Part shown: positions 43,620-52,813 of the stretch, piece by piece
Layout: each line of letters starts with the position of its first letter
Numbering within the stretch: the first letter of the stretch is position 1
Origin: Rubrivivax sp. SCN 71-131
Lineage (GTDB): Bacteria; Pseudomonadota; Gammaproteobacteria; Burkholderiales; Burkholderiaceae_C
Direction of reading: 5' to 3'
Assembly (NCBI GenBank): GCA_001724995.1
Contig: MEFD01000023.1
Location: 1-64,000, forward strand
DNA: 64,000 bases
Translations under genes and position numbers: made by a program
The notes under the pieces: model-generated
The model's database searches: none
The model's input: the letters and a program-made list of their open reading frames with translations, nothing else
Told to the model about the DNA's origin: nothing

Positions 43620-45278
43620 TCAGAAGTTGCGCGAGATCGCGATGCCGAAGAAGTCGCGGTCCTTCAGCGGTTGGTCGAGCAGGCCCTGACCGTTCCAGAA
43701 CTTGGCGTAGTTGAGCGTGACCTTCCAGGTCGCCGGGTTCTGGATGAAGCTGACCATCAGGTTGGCGCTCTTGGCTCCCTCCATGAAGAGCCCCGAGAGG
43801 TTGGGCGTGCGGCCCGAGACGGCCTGGAAGTAGTAGATCTCAGGCATCACCTGCCAGCCCGGGATGATGGTGCCGTCGTAGACCCAGCTGAAGTCCAGGT
43901 TGAAGCCCCAGGAGGTGCGCGTGCCCCGCGGCACCGGCGTTCCCGCCGGGTCGGTGAGCTGGCCCCAGCCCCAGCCGCCGGCGCTGACGTAGTCGCCGTC
44001 GTAGCTGGACTTCATGTCCGGGTAGTGGATCGCCACCGCCTCGAACAGCAGCGTTGCCGTCTGCGCGCCCAGGGCGCGCAGGATGCCACCGCCGACGTCG
44101 GGGGTGAGGCTCAGCAGCGCCGTGCCGTGCCACTGCCAGCGTGCCTCGTCGACCCAGCACTGACCGTTCTGCGAAGCGCAGCCGCTCGTGGCGGCGTTGA
44201 GCGCCACGGCATCGCGCGGGCGGTACGACAACTCGGTGCCGATGGCCCAGTCGCCGACGGGGAAGTTGGCGCTGACGCCGTAGAGCTTGCGATCCTCCAG
44301 ATGCACCCAGCCCATGGCACCCGTGCCGTCGATGTCGAGGCTGAAGTTGGGCGTCTTGTCGTGGAAGTTCATCGCGTAGGCGCCGAGGTTGAGCTGCATG
44401 CCCGGCGGCTCGTAGCGCAACGCGACCCCCCACTGCCCGGAATCGCGCGCCTCCTTCTCCTCCAGACCATAGGCCCCGTGCCCCCGGCCGAGGCCGTTGA
44501 CGACCGACCAGTAGCTGCCCGTGGGCGGGAAGTAGCTCTTGTTCCAGTGCGTCTGCACGTAGGCCTCGACGTTGAGGCCGCGCGCGATGCCGCTGGCCAC
44601 GCTGACCATCGGCGCCGGCAGGTAGACCTCCTTCAACTGCGTTCCCGGCTGCGACAGACGCATGATGTCCATCGAGTTGGTGCTGTTGATGCCGCCGGGC
44701 AGGAACAGGCTCTCGCCCCAGGAGACGACCTGGTTGCCGATGCGCACGCGCGCGAGGTTGTCGCCGACCTGGAAGGACTTCGAGACCCAGAGGTCCAGCA
44801 ACTGCGCCCTGAACCTCAGGTCCTTGCGCGCATCCTCGGTCAGGCCGTCGCTCAGCTCGGGCGGCGTGGTCGCGCTCAGGATGCCGGTCGTGTTGGTCGC
44901 GGCGAAATCCCTGACCCAGTTGACGCGGCCAAGGAAGGTGACGTTGCCGGGCGCCTTCAGCAGCAGCTCATGGTCGCCCTTGAGGAAGCCGGCGAAAGGG
45001 TCGCCCTTGCCGTAGTTCAGGTTGCCCTGGTCGCCCAGCGCCGACGTCGGCGCCAGGCACCCGGCGGGCGCGCCGGGGCCGCTGGCGCCGTCGGTCACGG
45101 ACCAGCAACTGGGCGCACGCGCCCGGATGCCGGTGCCGGCGGAAATCGTCGAGTCGAAGTTGCCGCGCACGTCACCGATCTCGAAAGTGAATGCCTGTGC
45201 GGTCGTGAATCCACCGGCAAGGCCGGCAGCCAACGCGGCCACGGCCACGGGCCGGCGCGGAAAACGGGTTGCTCTCAC
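43620..45278 (-). CDS. DUF1302 outer-membrane beta-barrel protein
   Basis: The 552-residue protein has a signal peptide (PVAVAALAAGLAGGFTTAQA) and then FTFEIGDVRGNFDSTISAGTG, the typical DUF1302 start, and ends in an aromatic C-terminus (GIAISRNF), the beta-barrel assembly signal. DUF1302 proteins are predicted outer-membrane channels. I choose a GTG start with AGGAGG 8 nt upstream. Four cysteines in loops (SCWSV, GCLAP, GCASQ, QCWVD) may form disulfides. Part of the DUF1329-DUF1302-RND set. Confidence 0.88.
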   Translation of the reverse strand: MRATRFPRRPVAVAALAAGLAGGFTTAQAFTFEIGDVRGNFDSTISAGTGIRARAPSCWSVTDGASGPGAPAGCLAPTSALGDQGNLNYGKGDPFAGFLKGDHELLLKAPGNVTFLGRVNWVRDFAATNTTGILSATTPPELSDGLTEDARKDLRFRAQLLDLWVSKSFQVGDNLARVRIGNQVVSWGESLFLPGGINSTNSMDIMRLSQPGTQLKEVYLPAPMVSVASGIARGLNVEAYVQTHWNKSYFPPTGSYWSVVNGLGRGHGAYGLEEKEARDSGQWGVALRYEPPGMQLNLGAYAMNFHDKTPNFSLDIDGTGAMGWVHLEDRKLYGVSANFPVGDWAIGTELSYRPRDAVALNAATSGCASQNGQCWVDEARWQWHGTALLSLTPDVGGGILRALGAQTATLLFEAVAIHYPDMKSSYDGDYVSAGGWGWGQLTDPAGTPVPRGTRTSWGFNLDFSWVYDGTIIPGWQVMPEIYYFQAVSGRTPNLSGLFMEGAKSANLMVSFIQNPATWKVTLNYAKFWNGQGLLDQPLKDRDFFGIAISRNF

Positions 45279-45318
45279 GTCTGATCCCTCCTCGGTTCGC
45301 TGCAGGTGCGGGTGCGGA

Positions 45319-46722
45319 TCAGCGCTCGCTGACGGCACGCAGGTTGTCGGCGGTGTAGAAGTTCGTCGTCATGCGCGGGCCCTTGGGCTCGGTCAGGTAC
45401 TGCACGTCCTTGCCCGTACCCGCGGCGTGCATGTCGAACACGTAGCGCCCTTCGGAGACGATGTTCTGCACGAAGGCCGAGGTGTCGCAGGAGCCGGTCT
45501 CGTAGACCGGGATGAGGAAGCCCTCGCGCACCTTGAAGACCTTGCCCTGCGCGTCGAAGTCGTCGGCCACGGTCAGGCTCCAGCTGTCCTCGTCGAGGTA
45601 GAAGGTGCGCTTGGGCGCGGTGTGGCGCATGCCCTGCTTGACGGTGGCCTCGACCACCCAGACGCGGTGCAGCTCGTAGCGGCGATGCCCCGGGTCGACG
45701 AAGTCGGGCTTGGTGATGTCCTCGACCTTGCCGCTGAAGTCGTAGGCGCCGAAGGCGTTGTAGAGGACGTAGAGCTCCTTCTTGCCGACGAGCTTCCAGT
45801 CGAAGCGGTCGAAGGTGCCGTTGAAGACGAAGGGCTCGTCCAGCGTGTAGAGGCTCTCGAAACCGATCTGCGGCGCGTCGTACGAGTAGGTCGGCATGCG
45901 GCGCACGCGGCGCTGCCCCGGGAAGTAGTAGAAGGTCTCGCTGCCGGCGGTGTCCAGGTAGTAGGTGATCGCAAGCGCTTGCCCAGCCAGCGCCGGCGGC
46001 GAGTTGTAGCCGAAGTAGGCGTTGTATTCGATGGGCGGCAGCTTGGAGAGCTGTGTCGAGCCCTTGGCACCCCAGGGGTAGAAGGCGGTGAACTCCTGCC
46101 CGGCGCGGATCCACTCTTCGCTGCCCTTGCGCGGCGACAGCGTGGTGACCGTGTTCTTGTAGTCCATGCCGACGCCGCGGTAGCGCATCTTGCTGTTCCA
46201 CATCGCCTGGATGCCGGTCTCGGGCAGCGGGAACGGCACCCCGGGCACGACGGCCTCCTTCAAGCCCCAGCCGTCGGCGGCCAGCGCCGCGGTGCCGACG
46301 TTCTTCTTCGTGTTCTCGGCGACGAAGTCGGGCACGCCGCAGGTCCGTCGCGTCGGGTAGACGTCCATGCGGTAGCCCTTGACCTGCTTGAGCGTGGCGA
46401 GCTGCCCCGGCGAGAGCTTGTCGGCGTACTTGTCGGCGTTGCTCGCGTCGATCGAGAACAGCGGCTTGTCGCCCTTGTGCTTGAAGTGCGCGCTGCGCAG
46501 CTTGCCCCAGGCCCAGCCGCCGTCGGAGGCCGGCTGGTTGCCGGCCCAGGCCGGGATGCTGCCGTCCTTGCTGGCGCCCTTCTCGGCGCCGGTCGGCGTG
46601 AGTTCGGTACCGAGGCGGGAAGCATCGGCCGCCGCAACGCCGGTCGCGCCGGTGACGCCGAGGCAGGCCAGCAGCAGCCCGATGGACGTGCGGGTCAGTG
46701 CGCGGGTGCGAGAGTCGCTCAT
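45319..46722 (-). CDS. DUF1329 exported protein
   Basis: The 467-residue protein has a signal peptide (TSIGLLLACLGVTGATGVAAA) followed by LGTELTPTGAEKGASKDGSIPAW, the usual DUF1329 N-terminus. The fold is LolA/LppX-like (outer-membrane lipoprotein-sorting type), suggesting a periplasmic carrier of lipid-like molecules. It is the first gene of the leftward operon DUF1329-DUF1302-RND-ALDH-YCF48, with a 40-bp gap to DUF1302. Confidence 0.88.
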   Translation of the reverse strand: MSDSRTRALTRTSIGLLLACLGVTGATGVAAADASRLGTELTPTGAEKGASKDGSIPAWAGNQPASDGGWAWGKLRSAHFKHKGDKPLFSIDASNADKYADKLSPGQLATLKQVKGYRMDVYPTRRTCGVPDFVAENTKKNVGTAALAADGWGLKEAVVPGVPFPLPETGIQAMWNSKMRYRGVGMDYKNTVTTLSPRKGSEEWIRAGQEFTAFYPWGAKGSTQLSKLPPIEYNAYFGYNSPPALAGQALAITYYLDTAGSETFYYFPGQRRVRRMPTYSYDAPQIGFESLYTLDEPFVFNGTFDRFDWKLVGKKELYVLYNAFGAYDFSGKVEDITKPDFVDPGHRRYELHRVWVVEATVKQGMRHTAPKRTFYLDEDSWSLTVADDFDAQGKVFKVREGFLIPVYETGSCDTSAFVQNIVSEGRYVFDMHAAGTGKDVQYLTEPKGPRMTTNFYTADNLRAVSER

Positions 46723-47136
46723 GATCGTGTCTCCAATTGCCGGATGTCCGGTACCTTCTCTGCGTCTTCGGCGACCGCGCTGTGCGCGGCGCGCCTCCCT
46801 CGTCGGGGGATCGGGCAGCGCGGTGGAACCGCATTGCCCGAGGCAGGGCAAAAGATAGCGTGCACGCCCCCGCAACGGTGATCCCAGATCGGCAAGGGTG
46901 CAGGCCGTTGCCTGAGTTAGATCAAGAAAACAACGCCGCAGGGGCAGCCGCGAAGCCGATCCAAGGGCTTTCACCAACCACACCTGCCGGGGCACGCCAC
47001 ACACTTCGCGCCACGCGCTCCGGCTGGGGGATGGCCACCCTTGCGCCTCCCCGGTCGCGACGCGAGTATCGCTGCCTGCTCATCGGATCCGGGCCCGCCA
47101 CCGTCGGCCCCCCGGGCAAGCGGCAAGACCCTTGCG
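46723..47136. other. 414-bp divergent intergenic region
   Basis: It separates the DUF1329 operon from a divergent AraC-type regulator. No coding sequence is convincing. It contains the minus-strand promoter block at 46881-46926 that is also found upstream of the amine dehydrogenase operon. Confidence 0.6.
46881..46926 (-). promoter_or_regulatory. Shared regulatory block A (CTTGATCTA / CTTGCCG / GGGAT) upstream of the DUF1329 operon
   Basis: On the minus strand CTTGATCTA (46926-46918), 21 nt, CTTGCCG (46896-46890), 4 nt, GGGAT (46885-46881). The same three blocks occur with identical spacing at 50945-50990 upstream of qhpA; 26 of 46 positions are identical. It lies 159 bp before the DUF1329 start, consistent with an AraC-family activator site. 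Confidence 0.6.
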
Positions 47137-48123
47137 ATGTCTCACGCCACCTACTGCACCCACCACACGCACGCGCAAGCCCCGGCCGCGGGATTCGCCT
47201 ACACGAGCCTCGCCAACCACGACGCCGACGAAGCGGCGCAGCGCCTGCACGCCTGGGACCAGACCTACCGCCAGCTCACGCCCGGTCGCTTCGAGGGCCT
47301 GACGACGGACCTCTGGTTCGAGCCGGTGCAGCTCTTTCGCGAGCGCAGCAACCGCCGCGTTCACCAGGCCGGACGCTCGTGGCCGGGTTCGGTCACCTTC
47401 GGCATCCTGCTGTCGATGCAGGGGCAGGCTCGCTTCTGCGGCCAGGACATGGACCTGGACTCCATGATGGTGCTCGGCTCGGCCGACGAACTCGACCTCG
47501 TGACCTCACCGACGCTGGACATCGTCGGCATCGCAATCCCGCAGGACCGCCTCACCTGGCTTGACGATGCCGGCGGGAGCGGGCACACCAGCAGCCGGCT
47601 CATGCGCCTGAAGCCGGCTGCGGCGACGCGCCTGCGCGAGGTGACGCAGTCGATCTTCGACACCATCGAGGCCGACCCGTCGCCGCTGGGCGCCGCGGCG
47701 GTGCGCGAGCAGGTTCGCGACGACCTGATCGACGCCCTGGCCACCGCGACCTGGAACGGCGTCGCGCAATCGACCACGGCGCCGCGCCACGCCAACCAGC
47801 GCACCGTGGTGCAGCGCGCCACCGCGCATGTGCTGGCGAACCGCGACGAGCCGGTGTCGGTGGAGCGGCTGTGCGAACTCCTCAACGTTTCGCGCCGCAG
47901 CCTGCAGTACGCGTTCGAGCACACGTTGGGTATCTCGCCGCTCGAGTACCTGCGCGTGGCGCGGCTGCACGGCGTGCGCCGGGAGCTCAAGGTCACGCCG
48001 CGCAACGTCGCCTCGATCCAGGACATCGCCGCGCGCTGGGGCTTCTGGCACCTGGGCCACTTCACGACCCACTACCGGCAGTTCTTCGGCTGCCGGCCCT
48101 CCGAGACGCCGCGGCCGGCCTGA
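47137..48123 (+). CDS. AraC-family transcriptional regulator (first of two)
   Basis: The 328-residue protein has an N-terminal effector domain rich in His/Thr near its start and a C-terminal double HTH of the AraC type (SVERLCELLNVSRRSLQYAFEHTLGISPLEYLRVARLHGVRR; second helix WGFWHLGHFTTHYRQFFG). The HTH resembles that of the second AraC protein (49901-50917), including the WGFWH recognition region. It is divergent from the DUF1329 operon and convergent with the permease gene. Effector unknown. Confidence 0.9.
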   Translation: MSHATYCTHHTHAQAPAAGFAYTSLANHDADEAAQRLHAWDQTYRQLTPGRFEGLTTDLWFEPVQLFRERSNRRVHQAGRSWPGSVTFGILLSMQGQARFCGQDMDLDSMMVLGSADELDLVTSPTLDIVGIAIPQDRLTWLDDAGGSGHTSSRLMRLKPAAATRLREVTQSIFDTIEADPSPLGAAAVREQVRDDLIDALATATWNGVAQSTTAPRHANQRTVVQRATAHVLANRDEPVSVERLCELLNVSRRSLQYAFEHTLGISPLEYLRVARLHGVRRELKVTPRNVASIQDIAARWGFWHLGHFTTHYRQFFGCRPSETPRPA

Positions 48124-48162
48124 AGGCTCCCGAACGCCCCCGCAAGCGCGCCGGCCACACGG

Positions 48163-48181
48163 GCCGCCGGGCCCCGGCGGC
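48163..48181. terminator. GC hairpin between convergent araC and permease genes
   Basis: A perfect 8-bp stem GCCGCCGG / CCGGCGGC with a 3-nt loop lies in the 95-bp convergent gap. There is no T-tract, so confidence is low. Confidence 0.3.
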
Positions 48182-48218
48182 GCCGCTGCAGCTTCGCCGC
48201 CGCCCCCTCCTGCCTCTC

Positions 48219-49658
48219 CTACTGTCCGTGCACGTTGAAGCGCTCGAGGTCGGCCGCCAGCCCGTTGTAGACCGCGGGCCGGGCGCGCTTCAGGTAGGCC
48301 CCATAGCCGATGCCGCCGATCACGGCCAGCACCAGCAGCAGCGGCAGCGCGAGGATCAGCGGATGCTCCGAGCCGGCGACGATCTTGAAGTTGACGAGCG
48401 CCAGCGTGACGATCGCCAGCAGGCAGAGGAAGCCGATGCCGGGCGCCACGAGGGTGCTCCACAGCCGCGGGTCGCTGCGCCTGCGGAACCACATCACGAT
48501 CGACAGCGCGGCCAGCGCCTGCAGCACGAGGATGGAGAGCGTGCCGAAGCCGAGCATCGCCGGCACCAGCGTCTCGATCGGGTTCAGGCCGCCGAGCGCG
48601 AACAGGCCCGCCACGACCGCGGCGAAGCCCGCCTGCACCGCGCCTGCGGTGACCGGCGCGCCGTTCTCGCGCGTGCGGCAAAGGCTCACCGGCAGCACGC
48701 GCGCGCGGCCCAGGGCGTAGAGATAGCGCGTGGCCGAGTTGTGGAAGGCCAGCATCGCCGCGTACAGGCTGACCAGCAGCAGCACCTGCATCACCACCGC
48801 CATCGTCGGCCCGAGGTAGGTGTTGCCGAGCGAGAAGATCAGGTCGCCGCCGGCGAGATGCTCGAGGGCCACATCCTGCGCCTGCGCGACTCCGGTGGCG
48901 GTGACCACGGCCCAGGTCGTGATGCCCAGGATGAGGCCGATGGCGACGATGGCGGTGTAGGTCGCGCGCGGAATCGTCTTCATCGGATTCCTCGCCTCCT
49001 CGCTGAAGAGCGAGGTCGCCTCGAAGCCGAGGAAGCCCGTGGCCGCCAGCAGCAGGCCGATCGGCAGCGAGCCGGAGAACACCGCGTCGGCGCCGAACAC
49101 CGAGAGATCGAAGCCGTGGCGCATGAAGACCGCGACGTCGAAGATCACCAGCATCAGCACCTCGAGCACGAGGAAGACGCCGAGGATCCGGGAGCTGAAG
49201 TCGATTCCCGAGCGCGCCATGAGGTAGCTCGCCACGATGGAGAGGAAGCCCCAGGCGTACCAGTGCAGGTCGAAGCCCGTGAGGTCGGCGATCACCACCT
49301 GCATGAAAAAGCCGCTGGTGCCGATGGTGCCGACGACGAAGAAGTTGTAGCCCAACGTCGCGATGAGGCCGGCGATCAAGCCGCCGGTGCGCCCGAGCCC
49401 CTTGACGACGAAGGCATAGAAGCCGCCCGCGTTGACGAGCTGCTTGGACATCTGCGCGTAGCCGACGGCGAACAGCAGCAGCACCAGCGAGACGATGAGG
49501 AAGGACACCGGCGTGCCGCCGCCGTTGCCCAGCGCGATCGCCAGCGCGGCGACGACGACGATGCCGGTCAGCGGCGCGACCGCGGCGAGCACGAGAAAGA
49601 CGATGCCCGCCACGCCGAGGGCGTCGCGATGCAGTGCGCTGTGCGGTTCCTGGTTCAT
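48219..49658 (-). CDS. APC-family amino acid / amine permease
   Basis: The 479-residue, 12-helix protein starts MNQEPHSALHRDALGVAGIV, has the substrate/Na-binding first helix (FLVLAAVAPLTGIVVVAALA) and a helix-6 GFLGFEATSLFSEEARNPMKTIPRA, the APC family motif. It imports amino acids or amines. AAGGAG is 5 nt before the ATG. It lies between two AraC regulators and near the amine dehydrogenase operon, so amine, amino-acid or choline-type uptake is likely. The substrate is inferred. Confidence 0.9.
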   Translation of the reverse strand: MNQEPHSALHRDALGVAGIVFLVLAAVAPLTGIVVVAALAIALGNGGGTPVSFLIVSLVLLLFAVGYAQMSKQLVNAGGFYAFVVKGLGRTGGLIAGLIATLGYNFFVVGTIGTSGFFMQVVIADLTGFDLHWYAWGFLSIVASYLMARSGIDFSSRILGVFLVLEVLMLVIFDVAVFMRHGFDLSVFGADAVFSGSLPIGLLLAATGFLGFEATSLFSEEARNPMKTIPRATYTAIVAIGLILGITTWAVVTATGVAQAQDVALEHLAGGDLIFSLGNTYLGPTMAVVMQVLLLVSLYAAMLAFHNSATRYLYALGRARVLPVSLCRTRENGAPVTAGAVQAGFAAVVAGLFALGGLNPIETLVPAMLGFGTLSILVLQALAALSIVMWFRRRSDPRLWSTLVAPGIGFLCLLAIVTLALVNFKIVAGSEHPLILALPLLLVLAVIGGIGYGAYLKRARPAVYNGLAADLERFNVHGQ

Positions 49659-49900
49659 CTCCACTCCTTCGGCCTTTGCCCTTCGTTCTTCGTCCCGACC
49701 CTAGCCTGTGCAAGCCCCCGCTGCAAAGCGGTGTTTGCCAGTACCGGACATCGCCGTCCTGCCGCGCGCACGCCACACGCGGCGGCCCGAGCCGGCTCCG
49801 GACCGGCACCGAGTTTTGCCGCCAACGCCGCCGCCGTGGTATCGCCAAGCCGCAAGCGGCGATCACGGGGAAACCCGCAGGCGCCCTCCTGCTCGCCACG
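49659..49900. promoter_or_regulatory. Divergent promoter region of permease and second araC gene
   Basis: This 242-bp gap contains no gene. On the minus strand TTTGCA and TAGGGT with 18-bp spacing (within about 49700-49730) could form the permease promoter, but the match is modest. TTTGCC (49734-49739) followed by CGGACAT resembles part of the shared regulatory blocks, without the CTTGATCTA half. Confidence 0.3.
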
Positions 49901-50917
49901 ATGAGAACGCCGCACGAACACGATGCGTCGGCGCCCGTCGGCGTCCGGCTGCGCGCCGGCCCCGGCTGGCGACTGGACGCGTGCGCCGTCGACGTCGACG
50001 ACATCGCGCGCAGCCAGCGCGACTGGCGGCTCGAGTACAGCCAGCTCTCGGCCGGCGCCTACGCCGGCGGGCTGCAGCACATCCAGCTCGAAGGCCTGCG
50101 CCTGGTCAGCGAATGGGCCAACCGCGGGCTGCGCCAGCGCGGGCAGCTCGACACGCGCACGGTCGGCTTCGCGATCGCCCGCTCGACGGCCGGCTGCGCG
50201 CGCTTTCACGGCGTTGCCGCGAGCGGCGACACCCTCATGATCGGCCGCGGCGACGACATCGACCTCACGCTGGCGCCGAACTCGATCCACGTCGGCATCG
50301 TCGTCGAGCGCGCGCTGCTGGCCGAGCTCTGGCGCGGCATCGACCTGCAGCCCTGCAGCCGCGGCCAGGCGGCGCAGATCTGCGTGGCGGCGCGCCCCGG
50401 CCATGCCGCGGCCCTCGTGCAGGCACAGCTGCAGCGCATGCGCGAGCTCAGCAGCGACGCCGCGGCGCTGCGCGAACCGGCGCACCTGCGGCGCCTGCGC
50501 GACACGCTGCTGCTGGCCTGGCTGGAAGCCCTCCCCGAGCGCTTGGACCTCGCGGCGCCGAAGGCGCTGCAGGAGCGCCGCGCACTCGTGCAGCAGGTCT
50601 GCGAGCTGGCGGCCCCCTCGCCCGAGCCGCCGCCCACGCTGCTCGAGGTCTGCCGGCGCATCGGCGTCTCACCGCGCAAGCTCGAGTACTGTTTCAAGGA
50701 AGTGCTGGGCATGAGCCCGCGCCAGTACCTGCGCGCGGCGCGCCTCAACGGCGTGCGCCGCGAGCTGCGCCGCGGCCGCGACGCGCGCAGCATCGCCGAC
50801 GTCGCCTCGCACTGGGGCTTCTGGCACATGAGCGACTTCGCCGCCGACTACAAGCGGCTCTTCGGCGAGCTGCCCTCGCACACCGGTCGCAGCTCACGCG
50901 CATGGCTGCCTGCGTGA
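49901..50917 (+). CDS. qhpR: AraC-family regulator, probable QhpR-type activator of the amine dehydrogenase operon
   Basis: The 338-residue protein has an AraC C-terminal DNA-binding domain (LLEVCRRIGVSPRKLEYCFKEVLGMSPRQYLRAARLNGVRREL; SIADVASHWGFWHMSDFAADYKRLFGELPS). In Paracoccus an AraC-type QhpR activates the qhp genes on amine addition. Its position directly upstream of qhpA, same strand with a 269-bp gap holding regulatory block B, fits. The first AraC protein is a paralogue and could instead, or also, be the activator. Confidence 0.85.
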   Translation: MRTPHEHDASAPVGVRLRAGPGWRLDACAVDVDDIARSQRDWRLEYSQLSAGAYAGGLQHIQLEGLRLVSEWANRGLRQRGQLDTRTVGFAIARSTAGCARFHGVAASGDTLMIGRGDDIDLTLAPNSIHVGIVVERALLAELWRGIDLQPCSRGQAAQICVAARPGHAAALVQAQLQRMRELSSDAAALREPAHLRRLRDTLLLAWLEALPERLDLAAPKALQERRALVQQVCELAAPSPEPPPTLLEVCRRIGVSPRKLEYCFKEVLGMSPRQYLRAARLNGVRRELRRGRDARSIADVASHWGFWHMSDFAADYKRLFGELPSHTGRSSRAWLPA

Positions 50918-50944
50918 GCAGGGTCCGCCGCGGCGACAAGCTTC

Positions 50945-50990
50945 CTTGATCTAGCGAAAGACCCTCGGCCACAGCTTGCCGTTTCGGGAT
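50945..50990 (+). promoter_or_regulatory. Shared regulatory block B upstream of qhpA
   Basis: CTTGATCTA (50945-50953), 21 nt, CTTGCCG (50975-50981), 4 nt, GGGAT (50986-50990), the same elements and spacing as block A at 46881-46926. It lies 197 bp before the qhpA start codon. I could not place a convincing -10 downstream. Confidence 0.6.
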
Positions 50991-51186
50991 AACGCTGGGC
51001 GCCCATCGCTGCCCACAATCGTCGCCATACTTGCAATCGCGCCGCAGGGCATGCGCAATGCCCTGCGGCACCCGCGAAGGCGACGACGGCTTGCACCCGC
51101 GCGCAAGCGATGCCGCACCGACCACGGCCGGCGTCGTTGGCGCACACCCGGCGCCGCCTTCGCACCGGATCCGATGGAGACGCGCG

Positions 51187-52788
51187 ATGCCCATGACCCG
51201 CCGCCCCCGCCTGCACGCCGCACTGCGTTCTTCACTGCGCGCGCTCAGCCCGCTCGTCGTCCCCCTGGCGGCCGCGCTGGCCGGCTGGCTTCCCGCCAGC
51301 GCCCAGGCCTTCGAGGCCGACTCGCTGGTGCGGCAGAAGTGCAGCGGCTGCCACGCACCCGACGCCCAGGGACGACTGGCACGCATCGAGGAGATGCGCA
51401 CCACGCCCGAGGAATGGACGGTCATCGTCGACCGCATGCGGCGCCTGCACGGCGTGAAGATCAGCACCGCCGACATGGACCAGCTGCTCAAGGAGCTCGC
51501 CTCGACGCAGCTGCTGACGCCGCAGGAGCAGGCGCGCGTGTCCTACCTCAGCCTGTGGCACAACGCACAGCAGATGGAGGATCCGGCCGGCAAGGACGAG
51601 GAGCGCTTCTTTGCCACCTGCGTGCGCTGCCACTCGGCCGGCAAGGTGTACTCGTACCGCATGACGCCCAAGGCCTGGGCCAAGGTGCGCGACACGCACC
51701 TCTACACCATCCCGACCGTCGTCTTCCAGCTGCGCGAGATGCGCTGGATCGACGAAGCCGACGCCATGCTCGGCTGGCTCGCCGGCCAGTTGCCCTACGA
51801 CAAGCCCTGGACCGCGCCGGCGACGCGGCTCGACGGCCGCTGGGGCGTGTTCGGCTGGCAACCCGGCCGCGGCGCCTACCGCGGGCAGGCGCAGATCACC
51901 GACACCGGCAAGCTCGACTACCGCGTCAGCGGCAGCATCACCCACGCGGACGGCCTGGGCGAGGACTTCCGCGGCGAGGCCACGCTCTACGGCGGCTATG
52001 CGCTGCGCACGCGCACCGTCAACAACGGCCTGGAGAACATGGGCGCCTTCATCGTCGAGGGCGACCGCGCGCGCGGCGAATGGCACCTGCCGGCGCCCGA
52101 CTTCCGCACTGCCCGCGCGACCTGGCTGCGCGACGACGGCAGCGCGAAGATCGCGCGCGTGCTGCCGGGCTACCTGCTGGCCGGCGAGAAGACGACGCTG
52201 ACCGTCGAGGGGCTGAACCTGCCCGAGGTGCGCGCGGCCGACATCTCCTTCGGCGGTGCGCCGGTGAAGGTGCTCTCGGCACGGCGCATCGCGCCCGACG
52301 CGCTGCAGATCGTGGTGCAGAGCAGCGGCGCCAAGGTGGCCAGCGCCGCCCTCAGCGTGAAGGGCATCGCGGCACCTGCGCTGACGCTGGCGCCGCGCAT
52401 CGACCACATCGCGATCACCCCCGAGACCGGCCGTGCGCGCGTGAGCGTCAACGACGACCATCCGGCCGAGGGCGTGCAGTTCGAGGCCATCGCCTATGCC
52501 CGCGAGGGCAAGCGCAAGGTGGCGCTCGGCCCGGTGCCGGCGTCGTTCCAGCTCGCCGAGGAGAAGACGCGCGAGGACGACGACGACATGCGCTGGCTGG
52601 GCGCCATCCAGGAAAGCGGCAACTACGTGCCGCTGGTCGACTTCGGCTCCAACCCGACGCGCGGCTTGAAGGGCGAGAACAGCGGCTACGTCAAGGTGCT
52701 CGCGCAGTACCGGCGCGGCAAGCAGACCTACAAGGCGCAGGCCCACCTCGCGGTGACGCTGCCCGATCTCATAGGGCGCCTGCGCTGA
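51187..52788 (+). CDS. qhpA: Quinohemoprotein amine dehydrogenase alpha subunit (diheme c)
   Basis: The 533-residue precursor has a twin-basic-like N-terminus and hydrophobic signal (ALAGWLPASAQA) and two c-heme sites, CSGCH (about residues 52-56) and CVRCH (about 145-149), in the N-terminal diheme domain. Three beta-barrel/Ig-like domains follow, as in Paracoccus and Pseudomonas QHNDH (about 490 residues mature). It passes electrons from the gamma-subunit quinone to periplasmic cytochromes or azurin. GGAGA lies 7 nt before the ATG. First gene of the qhp operon. Confidence 0.93.
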   Translation: MPMTRRPRLHAALRSSLRALSPLVVPLAAALAGWLPASAQAFEADSLVRQKCSGCHAPDAQGRLARIEEMRTTPEEWTVIVDRMRRLHGVKISTADMDQLLKELASTQLLTPQEQARVSYLSLWHNAQQMEDPAGKDEERFFATCVRCHSAGKVYSYRMTPKAWAKVRDTHLYTIPTVVFQLREMRWIDEADAMLGWLAGQLPYDKPWTAPATRLDGRWGVFGWQPGRGAYRGQAQITDTGKLDYRVSGSITHADGLGEDFRGEATLYGGYALRTRTVNNGLENMGAFIVEGDRARGEWHLPAPDFRTARATWLRDDGSAKIARVLPGYLLAGEKTTLTVEGLNLPEVRAADISFGGAPVKVLSARRIAPDALQIVVQSSGAKVASAALSVKGIAAPALTLAPRIDHIAITPETGRARVSVNDDHPAEGVQFEAIAYAREGKRKVALGPVPASFQLAEEKTREDDDDMRWLGAIQESGNYVPLVDFGSNPTRGLKGENSGYVKVLAQYRRGKQTYKAQAHLAVTLPDLIGRLR

Positions 52789-52813
52789 ACGGCCGCGCGA
52801 GGAGGGACGCACG

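Noticed and set aside
39521..43714. A long plus-strand open frame opposite the ALDH and RND genes
   Set aside because: Antisense artefact of high GC; the minus strand has complete ALDH and MMPL motifs.
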